Source of the DNA: Sphingobacteriales bacterium
Lineage (GTDB): Bacteria > Bacteroidota > Bacteroidia > Chitinophagales > Saprospiraceae
Direction of reading: 5' to 3'
NCBI GenBank assembly: GCA_900299495.1
Contig: OMKD01000376.1
Coordinates: 1 to 36,786, forward strand
DNA: 36,786 nucleotides
Both the position numbers and the translations under genes were made by a program. Each line of letters begins with the position of its first letter. Within the stretch, counting starts at the first letter, position 1. Below are positions 22,981-30,981 of the stretch, in pieces. Under the pieces are notes generated by a model. The model was given only the letters and a program-made list of their open reading frames with translations, was not told the origin of the DNA and did no database searches.

Positions 22981-25509
22981 TTAAAAATCAAAGCGCATTC
23001 TAACATTCAATCTCCTAGAAGTAAGAAAATTAGGGATTGCATACTGTTGCTTAAAGACTGTTTTTATCCAGGTTCTAGAAGCTTCGTTTTTGGTATTCAT
23101 CATATTAAACACCTCTAAGCTAATCCAGGCATTTTCCGTAAACCTCAAAGGATGCTTAACGTTTTTCACCGGTTTACCTGCTCCGTATAACTGATAGGCA
23201 AAACCTATATCAACTCTATGATAAGGTCTGAACCTGTACGTATTTCTGTAAATCTGATTATTGTCTTTCAAGCCAAACGGAAGACCTGTACCTATACTCA
23301 GGTTAAGGTTCATTTTGAAATTCTCATTATTCGGAAGATAATCCTGAAAGAATACCGACATGTTCATAAGTCTATCGGTTGGCCTTGGAACATCATTAAC
23401 TTCTATCCCCTCAGGCGTACCCAATTCTCGAACCATATGCTGAACATCATTCAAGGATTCCCGAGCTCTTAAAAAAGAGAGATTAAACCAGGATTCCGCT
23501 CCTTTAACGAAATTACCATTGAGTCTAAAATCGATACCTGTTACATAGCCCGTCGCATCATTTTCTCCAGAGTATCTAATTTTTACATTATCCACATCAT
23601 AGGAAACCAGATCCCATAACTTTTTATAATAAGCCTCAACTATGAACCTAAAATCATTGCCACCAAAACGATCCGGATTGAAATCATAGGTAAATCCACC
23701 CACTACATGGGCTGATTTCTGTGCTCTTAGATTATTATTCAGCGTACCGTCAAGTCTTCTCAGTTCTCGATAAAATGCAGGTTGGAAATAATATCCGGCA
23801 GCTAATCGATAGGAAATATCCCGTTTGCGATTCAGTGGCTTATACAAGAATTGCATCCTTGGAGATATAAAGGTCTCCTTATTTAGAGTCCAATGATTTA
23901 AACGAACCCCAGCCGTTAACTTCATTTCCCCTTTATCCTCCTTAAACCAGGAGTAGGTATCTTGTACATAGGCAAATAATCGATCCGACTGCAAATCATT
24001 CTCAGACTTCAACACGTAATACAACAAAACCTGAGAAGTATCGTAATTCAATGAATAACCTGCTGAATCTAATCGCTCCCATTCATTGATTTGATCACTG
24101 ATCTGTTCGTTCTGATACTTTAGACCCCATAATAGGAAATGACTGGCTTCGGTAGATTCATCCTTTGGATCAAGTTGCAGCTCTATACCTCCTTTATGCT
24201 GAACATTTGTTACCTGTGCATTGAAAGAATTACGAGCATACAAATGCTGTGTACCGGAGCCCAACTCTCCTAAGACCTCACCGAAATTAGAGGAATTAAA
24301 ATCCGACTCTATTTCACGAAGACTGTAAAATCCTAATATATCAAACCGTTCATTTTCATCCGAATAATAACGGGAAGCCAATAATTTTAAAAAGAAGGGA
24401 TTTTTATCCCGATCTGGCAGATAAGTCAGTGAAAGTCCATTTGTATAATTCGTAAAATCATCCACTTCCTGACCTTCAAATTCTGAATATAACTGTAAAG
24501 AGAAATCAATCAGTCCGATAGCAGTTGATCGTACATTTGGCTGAAACTGATAAACGGACCTATTATAGTTGCTTAAATAACCAATCTGCAGATCTTTAGT
24601 CAAATCGAAGGTAAAATACCCCTGAATATCCGTAAAACTTGGATTATACTCTCCAGACAAATCAAGGCTACCTAATAAATAGGTAGTTGTCTTAAACCTT
24701 GCACCAACCAGATATCTGAACCTTCTGTATTTTGATCCTCCAATCAATCGACTTCCTTCCACGTGGGTTGAACCACCTAGTAAGGACATAGAAGCCGATG
24801 ACTTAAATGTGGTAGGTCTTTTGTACTTAATATCCAAAACAGATGAAAGCTTATCACCATATTTTGCAGCATATCCTCCTGAAGAGAAAGAAAGGTCTCT
24901 AATCAAATCTGCATTCGGAAAGGTCAAGCCTTCTTGCTGTCCTGCTCGAATTAGCTGAGGTCTGTAAATTTCAAAATCATTGACATAAACAAGATTCTCA
25001 TCGTAATTACCTCCACGAACCTGATATTGAGAACTCAACTCCCCACCTGCTCCTGAGTTTGCTCCAAGTGCAATATGAGGAAGCACACTTTCCAAGTTTC
25101 CGGAGGCAGTTGGCAATCGTTTAAAGGCCTCTGAATCCTCTCTTATTAATCCATCATTATCAATTGCATCTGCTCTTACTTCAACCTCTATACCCATATC
25201 TGAAGCATCCAGTACGATTGCCTGATAGAGTGAATCTCCTTTAGACAATGGACCAAGATTTATTCCCTTTTCTGCATATCCCACTCTTCTGAAGACAAGT
25301 TCAAAAGCAGCATCTGCAGGAACCTCGATATTGAAAAACCCCTTTAGGTCTGATTCCGCAGCTACATTTGTACCACGAACAAATACAGTTACGAAGTCAA
25401 GAGGCTCCAGACTAATAGCATCATTGATGGTCCCTGTTACGACTTGAGCCTGAAGCTTCAAAAAAGAAAAACCTAGGATTAGGGTAAATAAGATTTTTTG
25501 CATGCGCAT
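22981..25509 (-). CDS. TonB-dependent outer-membrane receptor with carboxypeptidase-regulatory-like N-terminal domain
   Basis: The 842-residue protein has a signal peptide (about 1-22, ending LQAQ), then a CarboxypepD_reg-like beta-sandwich (VVTGTINDAISLEPLDFVTVFVRGTNVAAESDLKGFFNIEVP..., about 23-105), a plug domain (about 120-235, with QYQVRGGNYDENLVYVNDFEIYRP) and a long beta-barrel region ending RRLNVRMRFDF with the terminal phenylalanine expected for outer-membrane insertion. It therefore resembles Bacteroidota TonB-dependent transporters. No SusD partner is adjacent, so a glycan-specific SusCD system is not indicated and the ligand is unknown. It begins 21 bases after rpe, so it seems to be translated from the same transcript. 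Start could be 25509 or the ATG at 25503. Confidence 0.92.
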   Translation of the reverse strand: MRMQKILFTLILGFSFLKLQAQVVTGTINDAISLEPLDFVTVFVRGTNVAAESDLKGFFNIEVPADAAFELVFRRVGYAEKGINLGPLSKGDSLYQAIVLDASDMGIEVEVRADAIDNDGLIREDSEAFKRLPTASGNLESVLPHIALGANSGAGGELSSQYQVRGGNYDENLVYVNDFEIYRPQLIRAGQQEGLTFPNADLIRDLSFSSGGYAAKYGDKLSSVLDIKYKRPTTFKSSASMSLLGGSTHVEGSRLIGGSKYRRFRYLVGARFKTTTYLLGSLDLSGEYNPSFTDIQGYFTFDLTKDLQIGYLSNYNRSVYQFQPNVRSTAIGLIDFSLQLYSEFEGQEVDDFTNYTNGLSLTYLPDRDKNPFFLKLLASRYYSDENERFDILGFYSLREIESDFNSSNFGEVLGELGSGTQHLYARNSFNAQVTNVQHKGGIELQLDPKDESTEASHFLLWGLKYQNEQISDQINEWERLDSAGYSLNYDTSQVLLYYVLKSENDLQSDRLFAYVQDTYSWFKEDKGEMKLTAGVRLNHWTLNKETFISPRMQFLYKPLNRKRDISYRLAAGYYFQPAFYRELRRLDGTLNNNLRAQKSAHVVGGFTYDFNPDRFGGNDFRFIVEAYYKKLWDLVSYDVDNVKIRYSGENDATGYVTGIDFRLNGNFVKGAESWFNLSFLRARESLNDVQHMVRELGTPEGIEVNDVPRPTDRLMNMSVFFQDYLPNNENFKMNLNLSIGTGLPFGLKDNNQIYRNTYRFRPYHRVDIGFAYQLYGAGKPVKNVKHPLRFTENAWISLEVFNMMNTKNEASRTWIKTVFKQQYAIPNFLTSRRLNVRMRFDF

Positions 25510-25530
25510 GAAAGACTTGTTGTATATGTT

Positions 25531-26187
25531 TTATCGACCGATATTCTTTAGGCGATCAATAGTATCAATAGGATCCTCAGATTTAAACACTGAACTACCT
25601 GCTACTAGTACATCAGCGCCTGCTTTAAGAATTTCCTCAGCATTTTGAAGACCAACACCTCCATCTATTTCTATAAGCGTATTTAAGTTACGCTCTGTAA
25701 TTCTCTCCTTTAAACGTCTGATCTTTGAAAGGGTTTGATAGATGAATTTTTGACCTCCAAATCCAGGATTCACAGACATGATACATACCATATCCGCCAT
25801 TTCAAGCACATCATCCAATAACTCAACAGGTGTATGCGGATTTACAGCCACTCCGGCTTTTGCGCCCAATTCCTTTATATAGCCTAATGTTCTATGCAAA
25901 TGTGTACAAGCTTCATAATGAACAGTTAGTACATCAGCGCCTGCATTACGGAAGTCTTCCAGATATTTATCTGGCTCAACAATCATAAGATGCACATCAA
26001 GTGGCTTTTCTGCTATCCCTTTCATAGTCTTTACAATGTCCATTCCAAAAGAAATATTTGGCACAAAACGACCATCCATGACATCAACATGGAACCAATC
26101 TGCATTACTTTGATTGACCATGTCAAAATCCTTCTTGAGGTTGGAAAAATCTGCAGCTAATACAGATGGAGCGATCAGGTGTTTCAT
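25531..26187 (-). CDS. rpe: Ribulose-phosphate 3-epimerase
   Basis: Rpe interconverts ribulose 5-phosphate and xylulose 5-phosphate in the pentose phosphate pathway. The 218-residue TIM barrel shows LIAPSVLAADFSNL at the start, WFHVDVMDGRFVPNISFG with metal-binding His and Asp, DVHLMIVEPDKYL, VCIMSVNPGFGGQKFI (phosphate loop region) and IEIDGGVGLQNAEEILKAGADVLVAGSSVF with the catalytic aspartate. Length matches the family. It is 19 bases after the exonuclease gene and 21 bases before the TonB receptor gene, so the three appear to be one transcript. Confidence 0.97.
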   Translation of the reverse strand: MKHLIAPSVLAADFSNLKKDFDMVNQSNADWFHVDVMDGRFVPNISFGMDIVKTMKGIAEKPLDVHLMIVEPDKYLEDFRNAGADVLTVHYEACTHLHRTLGYIKELGAKAGVAVNPHTPVELLDDVLEMADMVCIMSVNPGFGGQKFIYQTLSKIRRLKERITERNLNTLIEIDGGVGLQNAEEILKAGADVLVAGSSVFKSEDPIDTIDRLKNIGR

Positions 26188-26206
26188 TTAAGATGTAATT
26201 TTTAAT

Positions 26207-26959
26207 TTATGATACATGAACTACATTATCCGGATTCAATAAGGGCTTCAAAGACAAACGCAAATATAACTGCGCGGTCGCAAGCACATCTTTTTCACAA
26301 TATAAACTGATGCGGTCAATATCATTCTCCTCCCAAAATACACGTCCTACCTCAGAACCATCTATATCATCTTTTGGAGAAGGAAATCCAAGTACAGCAG
26401 CTAAAAGCTTAAGTGATGTGAAGCTTTTGCGATCTCCAAACTTCCACATTTCCATAGTATCCAAAAAATGTGCGGTCTCCCAAGGCTTTTTACCCGCCAC
26501 ATCAATAATATCTGGTAACTCAATTCCATTCACCAGCATACGCCTGCAAATATATGGAATATCGAACTCCTTGATATTATGGCCACAAATATAGGATTTA
26601 TTAGCATTGGGATAGTACTGATTCAGAAGATTAGCAAAATCCTGTAAAAGGATATCCTCATCCGGACCAGCAAATGACTTTAACTTGATACTTTTGGTAT
26701 TACTTTCCTTATCCAAAAATATAAACCCGACTGAAATACAAACGATCTTTCCGAATTCAGCATAAATACCAGCATTATTCTTGTATGCTGCTGAAGCTTC
26801 CTCCTCGGTAAACTCATCCGTTCTCAATATGCTTTTTGTCTTATGCCTCCAGAGCGCTTGCATATCCGGTGTGAGCAATTCATAATCGGACTCTCCACTA
26901 ACACACTCAGCGTCTAAGAACAGTATCCTGGAATCATCTATAGCCTTGGTCAGTTGCAT
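26207..26959 (-). CDS. Predicted 3'-5' exonuclease, PolB-exonuclease-like (DEDD superfamily)
   Basis: The 250-residue protein has a DnaQ/PolB-type exonuclease fold with the four acidic metal ligands in order: RILFLDAECV (Exo I, D-x-E as DAE), ICGHNIKEFDIPYICRRML (Exo II aspartate) and LYCEKDVLATAQLYLRL (Exo III, YxxxD-type). This matches the family annotated as predicted 3'-5' exonuclease related to the PolB exonuclease domain (Pfam DNA_pol_B_exo2). No polymerase domain is attached. A role in DNA repair or RNA processing is possible but unproven. It is the first gene of the exonuclease-rpe-TonB receptor cluster; no clear TAnnTTTG element precedes it. Confidence 0.88.
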   Translation of the reverse strand: MQLTKAIDDSRILFLDAECVSGESDYELLTPDMQALWRHKTKSILRTDEFTEEEASAAYKNNAGIYAEFGKIVCISVGFIFLDKESNTKSIKLKSFAGPDEDILLQDFANLLNQYYPNANKSYICGHNIKEFDIPYICRRMLVNGIELPDIIDVAGKKPWETAHFLDTMEMWKFGDRKSFTSLKLLAAVLGFPSPKDDIDGSEVGRVFWEENDIDRISLYCEKDVLATAQLYLRLSLKPLLNPDNVVHVS

Positions 26960-27260
26960 ATTATTATTTTATGGTTAATTATGGATTCAATGATTATAAA
27001 TCAAAATTTAAAAGTATTAACTTATAAAGTACTAATGATTCAATATACATCGTTAAGTACTTAGCTTTCGATTTTTTTGTCTTTCAGAAAGCGTTTTCTA
27101 CCCTAAAAAAATAAATTTATACGATTTACCGAACATTTTTTGAATGTAAAACTTAACCCTATTGAATCAAATATTAAATTTGTAAAATATAATAGGAATT
27201 GATGATTAGAAACTAAACACCTTTTATACATTCTATCACAAAAATTGAAATTGTTTTATC
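26960..27260. other. AT-rich intergenic region (301 bases) between divergent genes
   Basis: It separates the exonuclease gene (minus) from the coiled-coil protein gene (plus). I see no open frame with coding character, tRNA or strong hairpin. It contains a TAnnTTTG element for the plus-strand gene at 27175 and runs of A and T; any minus-strand promoter is not obvious. Confidence 0.7.
27175..27182 (+). promoter_or_regulatory. -7 promoter element of the coiled-coil protein gene
   Basis: TAAATTTG matches TAnnTTTG; the predicted leader is about 70 bases. No TTG at the expected distance was found. Confidence 0.45.
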
Positions 27261-28253
27261 ATGACTGAAAATCAGAATTTAAAGAATAACCCTAACTCAG
27301 AAGAGAATCAAAGTAAAAAAGTATATGTAGTAGGTGGTGTTATCATTGCTGCATTACTAGTATTATGTTGTACACTAGCTGCTTTCCTTATCAAAGCAAA
27401 CAACGTAAATGAACTTCAGGAACAAAACAACATTGACCTTACAGAGGAAAATGAAACGTTCAAAGAAGATCTAGATAAGCTTAATGAAGATTATGCGCTT
27501 TTATTATCAGAAAATGGTGATCTAAAAAGTGTAACAGAAGAGCAGCTTGCAGAACTTGAAGCTAAAAAAGCTGAAATTGAAGAGCTTTACCGTTACAAAA
27601 AAGATTACCGCAAAGCTAAGCAGAAGCTAGATGCGTTTAAAGTTGAAGTAAACGGATATCTTTCTCAGATTGCTGAGCTAAAAGAAGAAAATGCGAAGCT
27701 TAACGAGGAAAACCTAGTGCTAAACTCTGATCTTGAGCAAGAGAAAGCAGTAAATACTGAACTTTCTGAGGCTAAAGCAGTTCTTACTGCTGAAAAAGAA
27801 GAGCTTTCATCAAGAAACTCAGGTCTATCAAAAACAGTTTTGTTCGCATCAGTTGTAAAAGTTGAAAATATAGTAGCGACTGGATACCGTCCAAAGTCAA
27901 ACGGAAAGATGGTTGACCAGAAGAAAGCAAAGAATATTGAAACTCTAGAGCTATGCTTCGAGACTACAGTTAACGAAGTTACCAATGCAGGAACAGAAGA
28001 GTTCTTTGTAAGAATCATTACTCCACAGGGTGAGACACTTGCTAACGACTCAAAAGGTTCAGGTGTATTGACGAACAAAAGAAATAAAGAGAAAATCCGT
28101 TATACAACAACTAAAACGTATGACTATGCAAATGATAAAACAAATCTTTGCATAAACTGGAAGCCTGATGGTACTTTTGGAGCAGGAAACTATGCTGTTG
28201 AAGTATATAACAAAGGTTACCTATGCGGTATTGGTTCTTTCCAATTAAAGTAA
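27261..28253 (+). CDS. Uncharacterised single-pass membrane protein with coiled coil and C-terminal beta domain
   Basis: The 330-residue protein has a short cytoplasmic-type N-terminus rich in Asn/Glu, one membrane helix (VYVVGGVIIAALLVLCCTLAAFLIKA, about 21-46), a long predicted coiled coil (about 50-192, heptad-rich in Leu, Glu and Lys, e.g. LEAKKAEIEELYRYKKDYRKAKQKL), and a C-terminal domain of about 135 residues that looks beta-rich (VVKVENIVATGYRPKSNGKMVDQKKAKNIETLELCFETTV...FFVRIITPQGETL...YAVEVYNKGYLCGIGSFQLK). I recognise the general layout from other Bacteroidota but no named function. The charge pattern cannot fix the topology with certainty; an N-in arrangement with the coiled coil in the periplasm is likely. 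It is monocistronic, with its own promoter element and a strong terminator. Confidence 0.85.
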   Translation: MTENQNLKNNPNSEENQSKKVYVVGGVIIAALLVLCCTLAAFLIKANNVNELQEQNNIDLTEENETFKEDLDKLNEDYALLLSENGDLKSVTEEQLAELEAKKAEIEELYRYKKDYRKAKQKLDAFKVEVNGYLSQIAELKEENAKLNEENLVLNSDLEQEKAVNTELSEAKAVLTAEKEELSSRNSGLSKTVLFASVVKVENIVATGYRPKSNGKMVDQKKAKNIETLELCFETTVNEVTNAGTEEFFVRIITPQGETLANDSKGSGVLTNKRNKEKIRYTTTKTYDYANDKTNLCINWKPDGTFGAGNYAVEVYNKGYLCGIGSFQLK

Positions 28254-28276
28254 TTGTTCTATATATATTTTGTAAG

Positions 28277-28302
28277 AAGGCACTCTTTTTGAGTGCCTTT
28301 TT
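28277..28302 (+). terminator. Intrinsic terminator after the coiled-coil protein gene
   Basis: GGCACTC and GAGTGCC form a perfect 7-bp stem with a T5 loop, extended by A-T pairs and followed by T5. Confidence 0.92.
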
Positions 28303-28347
28303 ACATTCTACCCATAATCAATCGCAACAATTTGACCGCTATTCCGT

Positions 28348-28355
28348 TATTTTTG
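28348..28355 (+). promoter_or_regulatory. -7 promoter element of the DUF2452 gene, predicted leaderless
   Basis: TATTTTTG ends four bases before the ATG at 28360, the same spacing as at hemL (TATTTTTGCCATATG versus TATTTTTGCACTATG). Confidence 0.55.
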
Positions 28356-28359
28356 CCAT

Positions 28360-28806
28360 ATGAACAATGAAATGGAAAATTTTGTAAACCCGATTGATAA
28401 GGATTCTATCACAGAGAATCCTTCTACACTACCCTATGCCCATGAACGTGGTGGTCAACTCATAAAACCCCTTGACAAAGGTCGTATAAAAGGCAACGCA
28501 TTAGCTGCTATGTACGAGCAGTCTGATATGCAATTGGATCAAATCAGAGAACAAATTGAACTCCTCGCGAAACAGGCACAATCTATTCACGACCGAGTAA
28601 AGATAAGTGAGCGCATCTATCAGGCAGATATGAGCATCAAGCCTTTGGTAGGCAAAACCTACCATCTATACAGAAGACCTACAGGAAAAGAAATATTATC
28701 TTTGGTCGCTCCTGAAGAATGGGGAAGATCCAGTAAATTAGAATTTGTAGCAAGTGTAAAATTACTTGCAGATCACACCTGGGAAATCATTTCAAATGAA
28801 TTATAA
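28360..28806 (+). CDS. DUF2452 domain protein
   Basis: The 148-residue soluble protein matches the DUF2452 pattern as I remember it: NPIDKDSITENPSTLPYAHERGGQLIKPLDKGRIKGNALAAMYEQSDMQLDQIREQIELLAKQAQ. The first half is a conserved loop region followed by a helical segment, and the end is LVGKTYHLYRRPTGKEILSLVAPEEWG...FVASVKLLADHTWEII. The family is common in Bacteroidota and some eukaryotes, with no known function. An ATG alternative lies three codons in (MENF). The gene's stop overlaps the start of the DUF1573 gene by 11 bases, which indicates translational coupling. Confidence 0.85.
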   Translation: MNNEMENFVNPIDKDSITENPSTLPYAHERGGQLIKPLDKGRIKGNALAAMYEQSDMQLDQIREQIELLAKQAQSIHDRVKISERIYQADMSIKPLVGKTYHLYRRPTGKEILSLVAPEEWGRSSKLEFVASVKLLADHTWEIISNEL

Positions 28807-29179
28807 AGCCATTCGTCTATTTTTTTGTCTATTTATAGGACTTGCTTCGAACTTGCAGTCTCAGGAATCAATAAATTGGATTGACAGCACGCTAGTTTAT
28901 GATTTTGGAGACATTGATTATGGTACTGAATATCAACATAGTTTTGTATTCATAAACAATACCTCAGACACACTCAGTATTGAGACTATAAGGACAGACT
29001 GTGGATGCACAGTACCAGATTGGGAAAACACATTTATAGCACCAGGTACATCTGGTGAAATTAGTGTAACGTACACCCCAAAAAAACATGGCTACTTCTC
29101 AGAGAAAGTCAGGGTCTTTTTCTTCGAGGAGAAAAAGCCTGTAATTTTAAATGTAGAGGGTTATGTCTTCAAGTATTAA
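28796..29179 (+). CDS. Secreted DUF1573 protein
   Basis: Starting at the ATG at 28796 (MNYKAIRLFFCLFIGLASNLQSQ) the protein is 127 residues with a signal peptide; the track's ten extra N-terminal residues would spoil it. The mature part is a single immunoglobulin-like DUF1573 domain: VYDFGDIDYGTEYQHSFVFINNTSDTLSIETIRTDCGCTVPDWENTFIAPGTSGEISVTYTPKKHGYFSEKVRVFF, with the typical CGCT motif. These domains are frequent in Bacteroidota exported proteins; their function is unknown. It overlaps the DUF2452 reading frame by 11 bases in another frame, suggesting coupled translation. It is 92 bases before lepB. Confidence 0.9.
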   Translation: MNYKAIRLFFCLFIGLASNLQSQESINWIDSTLVYDFGDIDYGTEYQHSFVFINNTSDTLSIETIRTDCGCTVPDWENTFIAPGTSGEISVTYTPKKHGYFSEKVRVFFFEEKKPVILNVEGYVFKY

Positions 29180-29271
29180 GCTTCCTTTGAATTCATGAAT
29201 GGAATATTTTTTCTATTGAAAAAATTAAGCTTAATTTAGGGCACTTTTTGATTACTCAAATTACATATTAA

Positions 29272-30888
29272 ATGGAGATTCTCATTTTTTTGATCATAAG
29301 TTACATCCTGTATAGCATAAGTATGTTTATGCTATTCCCGAAGGCAGATAAGGCAGCATGGAAAGGCCTTGTTCCTGTGTTGAACTTTATGACCTTGCAG
29401 GAAATAGTTGGTAGACCAAGCTGGAAGATTATCTATCTTTTCATCCCTATAGTAAACATATTTTACGTCACTTCTTTGAATGTAGAAACGGTTCGTTCCT
29501 TCCAACAATACGAGCTTAAACATACTTTGTGGGCCGCTTTCTATGGTCCGGTTATCTTCTTTAAGATTGCAAAAGACGAGAAGATCACCTACAAGGGACC
29601 AAACGAAATTGATGAAAAAGCATATAACGAAGAAATTACCAGACTACAACAGGAAGGTAAAAATGCGCAGGCTAATAGGCTAATCGGAAAATCTCCGTAC
29701 AAAAAAAGTCAGGCAAGAGAATGGGTGGAAGCTGTTGGCTTTGCAGTATTCGCTGCTGCATTCATTCGCATGTTTTTAATTGAGGCATATACGATTCCTA
29801 CCTCTTCCATGGAAGGATCCTTAAATGTTGGTGACTTCCTTTTTGTATCAAAAGCACATTATGGAATTCGTACGCCGAAAACAGTACTGATGGTTCCTTT
29901 GCTTCACAACAGAATACCGGGACTGAATGTCGAGTCTTACATTGAAGAACCAAGTATCAATTTCAAAAGACTAACTCCACTTTCACCTATAAAAAGATAC
30001 GACCCAGTGGTATTTAACTACCCAGAAGGAGATAGTATCTATTTTAATAAAAAAAGAACATTTAGTATCCACGATGTACGACGATCTCCGGACAACGATT
30101 TCATCAAGGAGACGATTAAAGGTAAAAAACTAATTACCCGTCCTATAGACAAAAGAGATCACTATATCAAAAGGTGTATTGGTATGCCTGGCGATTCTCT
30201 TAAAATTGTAGACAGACAAGTATTTATTGATAACGAACCTGCTGATAATCCTGAAAATATTCAATTCAGATATTTTATTCCGAATATCAATCAATATCAG
30301 GGAATACTAGGTATTCGTGAAAAGCTTAGAGACCAGGGTGTTTCACCAGAGGACATGATTTATTTGAAAAATGGTATCATTGTTCTAAATGAAACTCAAA
30401 AAACATATCTGGAACAAGCTTTCCCAGGTATACAAATACAGCACTTCACGAAAGAACTTCAGAAGTCAGTTAACTGGCCTGGACAGGAAACATACCCAAG
30501 TGATGGTAAATTCTCCAAACAGTGGGACAACGACAATTTTGGACCAATCTATATTCCTAAAAAAGGTGCAACAGTTGAGCTTACAGCAGAAAGCTGGCCT
30601 TTCTTTGAACGTATTATCGATGTCTATGAAGACAATGAAGTAATTCGTGAAAAAGATGGTACTTACCGTATCAATGGAGAAATTGCGGATACTTACACCT
30701 TCAAAATGGATTACTACTTTATGATGGGAGATAACAGGCACAATTCAGAAGACTCAAGGGTTTGGGGTTTTGTTCCTGAAGATCATATAGTAGGAAAACC
30801 TTTATTTATTTTCCTATCCACAAAAGAAGGTTCAATCTTTAATGGAATCAACTTTGACAGAATATTCAAATCTGCATCCGATATGTAA
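29272..30888 (+). CDS. lepB: Signal peptidase I with N-terminal membrane extension and internal insertion
   Basis: Signal peptidase I removes signal peptides from exported proteins. The catalytic serine lies in YTIPTSSMEGSLNVGDFLFVSK and the catalytic lysine in KRDHYIKRCIGMPGDSLKI; the closing box is YFMMGDNRHNSEDSRVWGFVPEDHIVGKP. At 538 residues it is much longer than E. coli LepB (324). About 150 residues with several membrane segments precede the S26 domain (MEILIFLIISYILYSISMFMLFPKADKAAW...), and an insertion of about 130 residues separates the lysine region from the last box. Both features are seen in other Bacteroidota LepB proteins. The gene ends in a strong terminator. Confidence 0.95.
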   Translation: MEILIFLIISYILYSISMFMLFPKADKAAWKGLVPVLNFMTLQEIVGRPSWKIIYLFIPIVNIFYVTSLNVETVRSFQQYELKHTLWAAFYGPVIFFKIAKDEKITYKGPNEIDEKAYNEEITRLQQEGKNAQANRLIGKSPYKKSQAREWVEAVGFAVFAAAFIRMFLIEAYTIPTSSMEGSLNVGDFLFVSKAHYGIRTPKTVLMVPLLHNRIPGLNVESYIEEPSINFKRLTPLSPIKRYDPVVFNYPEGDSIYFNKKRTFSIHDVRRSPDNDFIKETIKGKKLITRPIDKRDHYIKRCIGMPGDSLKIVDRQVFIDNEPADNPENIQFRYFIPNINQYQGILGIREKLRDQGVSPEDMIYLKNGIIVLNETQKTYLEQAFPGIQIQHFTKELQKSVNWPGQETYPSDGKFSKQWDNDNFGPIYIPKKGATVELTAESWPFFERIIDVYEDNEVIREKDGTYRINGEIADTYTFKMDYYFMMGDNRHNSEDSRVWGFVPEDHIVGKPLFIFLSTKEGSIFNGINFDRIFKSASDM

Positions 30889-30923
30889 GGATTGCACCAT
30901 ATTGAATTAAATTATATAAATTA

Positions 30924-30958
30924 GATGTCGTGGATGGATGCCACGACATCTTTTTTTT
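30924..30958 (+). terminator. Intrinsic terminator after lepB
   Basis: GATGTCGTGG and CCACGACATC form a perfect 10-bp stem with a 7-base loop, followed by eight T residues. Confidence 0.95.
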
Positions 30959-30981
30959 AACATGCCCAAAGAAAATAAGCA

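Noticed and set aside
22981-25509. SusC/SusD glycan-uptake locus
   Set aside because: No SusD-like gene or glycoside hydrolase is adjacent; only a general TonB-dependent receptor can be supported.
29222-29237. Perfect palindrome AAATTAAGCTTAATTT before lepB
   Set aside because: Very AT-rich and in AT-rich intergenic DNA, no second copy found and no U-tract; chance is a sufficient explanation.
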